From contig JBCCZI010000160.1 of the NCBI GenBank assembly GCA_039187815.1, forward strand, positions 1 through 7,864: a stretch of DNA of 7,864 nt, read 5' to 3'. Positions 6,319-7,864 of this stretch are shown piece by piece; the first letter of the stretch is position 1; every line of letters starts with the position of its first letter. The notes below the pieces were generated by a model. The model did no database searches. It was not told the DNA's origin and was given only the letters and a program-made list of their open reading frames with translations. Source of the DNA: Thermohalobaculum sp039187815 (lineage in GTDB: Bacteria > Pseudomonadota > Alphaproteobacteria > Rhodobacterales > Rhodobacteraceae). Position numbers and translations under genes: made by a program.

Positions 6319-7377
6319 TCACTCTACCCCCCGTTTGCCAGCCGTTTGCCAAGCGCGCTCCAACAGAACGAGAACATCGTCTGCTTCTGCGGGCACGATC
6401 GCGGCGTAGGCCTCGATGACGTTCTGGGAGTAACGGAGCGACCAGCCCATAGCGGTCGCGATCTGGTTCAGGCTCGCATCGGCGCGCAGCAGCCGCGTCG
6501 CTGCGGTCCCCCGCATGTCCTGCAAGCGAAGGTGCTCGGGAAGCCCGGCCTTCTCCTTCCATTGCCGCAGCCCCTCGGACGCACGGTGGGGCGTCAAAGC
6601 GGCGCCTCTGGCGTTGGTGAGGACCAGGAGCCGCCCAGCCGGGGTCGCCTCCACCATGGCGCGCATGGCGGGCGTGACGGGGATGCTGGCCACCCTGCCC
6701 CGCTTCGCTGTCCGGATCTGGATCGTGTTGCCGGTGATGTGCTGGCGCCCGAGCGTGATCAGGTCTCCGACCCGGAGCCCGGTCTCGGAGGCAGCGATGG
6801 CGATCCGCGCCACCCACTCCGGCGCGACGCGGCAAAGCTGGTCGATCTGCTCGGGCGTCCAGATGATCTCCGATCGGTCTGACCGGTAGAGCTTCTTCAT
6901 CCGGTGGCAGTGGTGGATCTTGAGCTTGCCGACGTCGTCGACAGCCCAGTTCAGGATCGCCGTCGCGACCGTCGCCGCGTAGTCGTACTGCTTCGGGGAA
7001 TGCGCCCATTGCGAGCGCCACTCAGCGACCTCTGCCCGGCTCTCAGGGTCTTCGAAGATCTCCGCCGGATCGTCCTTGAACTCGTCCGCAAGGCGCAGCG
7101 CCCACTTCCGATAATCGGCGCGCGTCCGCTCGCGCTTGGCCTTGAACTCGGCGCTGTCGAGGTAGTCGTCCACCAGATCGGCGGCAGAGTACTCGCCTGA
7201 CCGGACGGGTTGGGCGCAGGCGGCAAGCGCGGCGAAGTAGGCCGGGGAGTTCTCTTTGATGTCGCTGGTGGACTTCCAGAACAGCGGCCCGCCCCGCCAC
7301 GCATAGTGGTAGCGCACCCGGGTTCCGTCCCGGAGCTTCGACGTCGTGCGCCGGATTTCGGTCGCATCAACCCCCAC
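6319..7377 (-). CDS. int: Tyrosine recombinase / phage-type integrase
   Basis: Site-specific recombinase expected to integrate and excise the element next to tRNA-Cys. With the GTG start at 7377 it has 352 residues: an N-terminal arm-binding and core-binding region (about 65-165, SAADLVDDYLDS, RTRADYRKWALRLADEF) and a C-terminal catalytic domain. Visible catalytic positions are Arg I in ETGLR (R202), Lys in RTAKRGR (K225), QDMRGTAATRL (R289, with Gln286 where His is usual), GWS (W312 at the His/Trp position) and probable nucleophile Tyr324 in VIEAYAAI. The GTG has GGAG 8 nt upstream and overlaps the upstream gene by only 11 nt. An ATG at 7431 (370 residues, AGGGA upstream) is a real alternative but would overlap by 65 nt. 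The frame is intact. The Gln for His change may lower activity but does not by itself show inactivation. Confidence 0.92.
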   Translation of the reverse strand: MGVDATEIRRTTSKLRDGTRVRYHYAWRGGPLFWKSTSDIKENSPAYFAALAACAQPVRSGEYSAADLVDDYLDSAEFKAKRERTRADYRKWALRLADEFKDDPAEIFEDPESRAEVAEWRSQWAHSPKQYDYAATVATAILNWAVDDVGKLKIHHCHRMKKLYRSDRSEIIWTPEQIDQLCRVAPEWVARIAIAASETGLRVGDLITLGRQHITGNTIQIRTAKRGRVASIPVTPAMRAMVEATPAGRLLVLTNARGAALTPHRASEGLRQWKEKAGLPEHLRLQDMRGTAATRLLRADASLNQIATAMGWSLRYSQNVIEAYAAIVPAEADDVLVLLERAWQTAGKRGVE

Positions 7378-7609
7378 GGCGGCGTCTCCGCTTCTCGACG
7401 GCCGAACCCTCTGGCGTTTCCGTGGTGGCATTCCCGATTCCCTGCGCTTCGTTGAGTCGATAGCGTACTAGCTCAGGGTCATAGTAACCGGCCCGGCCGG
7501 GGACCGGGGTGATATTCATCGCCTTGAGAAATGCACGGAACGAGCCGTGCGGCCGGGAGTACCCCAGCGCCGCAGCAAGTTCTTCTGAGTGCATCAGGCG
7601 AACGGCCAT
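7367..7609 (-). CDS. Small excisionase-like DNA-binding protein
   Basis: An 80-residue protein directly upstream of the integrase and overlapping its start. MHSEELAAALGYSRPHGSFRAFLKAMNITPVPGRAGYYDPELVRYRLNEAQG (6-57) has the plan of a winged-helix/MerR-like excisionase: a short helix-turn-helix that picks a site, then a Y-x-x-x-x-V-x-x-RL helix. The tail is basic (EKRRRRRGG) and probably contacts DNA. Such proteins usually bend attachment-site DNA and steer the integrase toward excision, or serve as the element's small regulator; which applies here is inference from position and size. The ATG at 7609 has GAGG a few bases upstream; longer frames to 7780 run into the neighbouring gene and add unlikely sequence. 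It is probably co-transcribed and translationally coupled with int. Confidence 0.7.
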   Translation of the reverse strand: MAVRLMHSEELAAALGYSRPHGSFRAFLKAMNITPVPGRAGYYDPELVRYRLNEAQGIGNATTETPEGSAVEKRRRRRGG

Positions 7610-7649
7610 CAGCCTCGCGCCGCCTGGCGCGTCATGGGCTCCGAGCGGG

Positions 7650-7856
7650 TCATTCGCGGGGCTCCGGGGGCTCGGTGGGAACCGCCTGATCCATCGGGCG
7701 CCTCTGCCATTTCGGTTTTCCTCCGGGCGTGTGCCGCAGAAAGATGCCTTCATGGTGAGCGGGAACAACCACGTCCTCACCGTGCAAGCTGTCGTAGATG
7801 GCGCGCCGCCACTCGACGCTGTGCAACTGGTAGGGCAGCGGTTTGCCAGGAAGCAT
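7650..7856 (-). CDS. Hypothetical protein, small, element-borne
   Basis: A 68-residue frame 40 nt upstream of the excisionase-like gene, on the same strand. I do not recognise a family. The sequence has sensible composition (LPYQLHSVEWRRAIYDSLHGEDVVVPAHHEGIFLRHTPGG, residues 7-46) and a Pro/Glu-rich tail, with no signal peptide or membrane segment. The ATG at 7856 has GGTGG close upstream, but the frame stays open to the right edge, so a start outside the window is possible. It may belong to the early operon of the integrated element. Confidence 0.55.
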   Translation of the reverse strand: MLPGKPLPYQLHSVEWRRAIYDSLHGEDVVVPAHHEGIFLRHTPGGKPKWQRRPMDQAVPTEPPEPRE

Positions 7857-7864
7857 AAACCACC

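Noticed and set aside
6206..7021. Minus-strand frame of 271 codons overlapping integrase and tRNA-Cys
   Set aside because: It runs through the tRNA and lies out of frame with the integrase, which carries the catalytic motifs.
1..7864. CRISPR array, toxin-antitoxin pair or known defence module
   Set aside because: No regularly spaced repeats and no recognisable toxin, nuclease or defence protein in any frame; cargo of the right-hand element may lie outside the window.

Overview
The window reads as the chromosome of a GC-rich alphaproteobacterium, most likely a member of the Rhodobacteraceae. This rests on the gene order pcm-like / tolC / DUF2497 (PopZ-like) / valS, the protein sequences and the codon bias. 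It joins an ordinary conserved core block (left, about 1-3665) to an accessory block that has invaded a tRNA-Cys locus (right, about 3825-7864).

Core block, all on the minus strand and read right to left: a protein-L-isoaspartate methyltransferase family protein (3665-3012), a TolC-family outer membrane channel (2971-1592), a small PopZ/DUF2497-like protein (1536-946), and the N-terminal 274 residues of valyl-tRNA synthetase (823 to the left edge). The first three genes are 40-55 nt apart and probably form one transcription unit. valS follows after 122 nt, which holds one weak hairpin.

Accessory block: a 5' fragment of tRNA-Cys (3825-3864) is followed by about 300 nt with no recognisable gene, then a decayed IS3-family transposase (about 4170-4974), the C-terminal half of a phage major capsid protein (homology 5183-5989), and a short gpW-like head-tail gene overlapping it (5989-6165). 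A candidate promoter and a complete tRNA-Cys with encoded CCA (6232-6305) come next. Immediately 3' of this tRNA, on the minus strand, is a second mobile module: a hypothetical protein (7856-7650), an excisionase-like small DNA-binding protein (7609-7367) and a tyrosine integrase (7377-6319) whose stop codon lies 13 nt from the tRNA.

The most interesting inference is that tRNA-Cys has been used twice. One element, now a remnant with IS and capsid debris, appears to have split the gene near the anticodon and supplied a replacement 5' half, leaving the old 5' half stranded 2.4 kb upstream. A second element, with the intact integrase, sits at the 3' end of the rebuilt tRNA and runs off the right edge. 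I found no CRISPR array or recognisable defence system.
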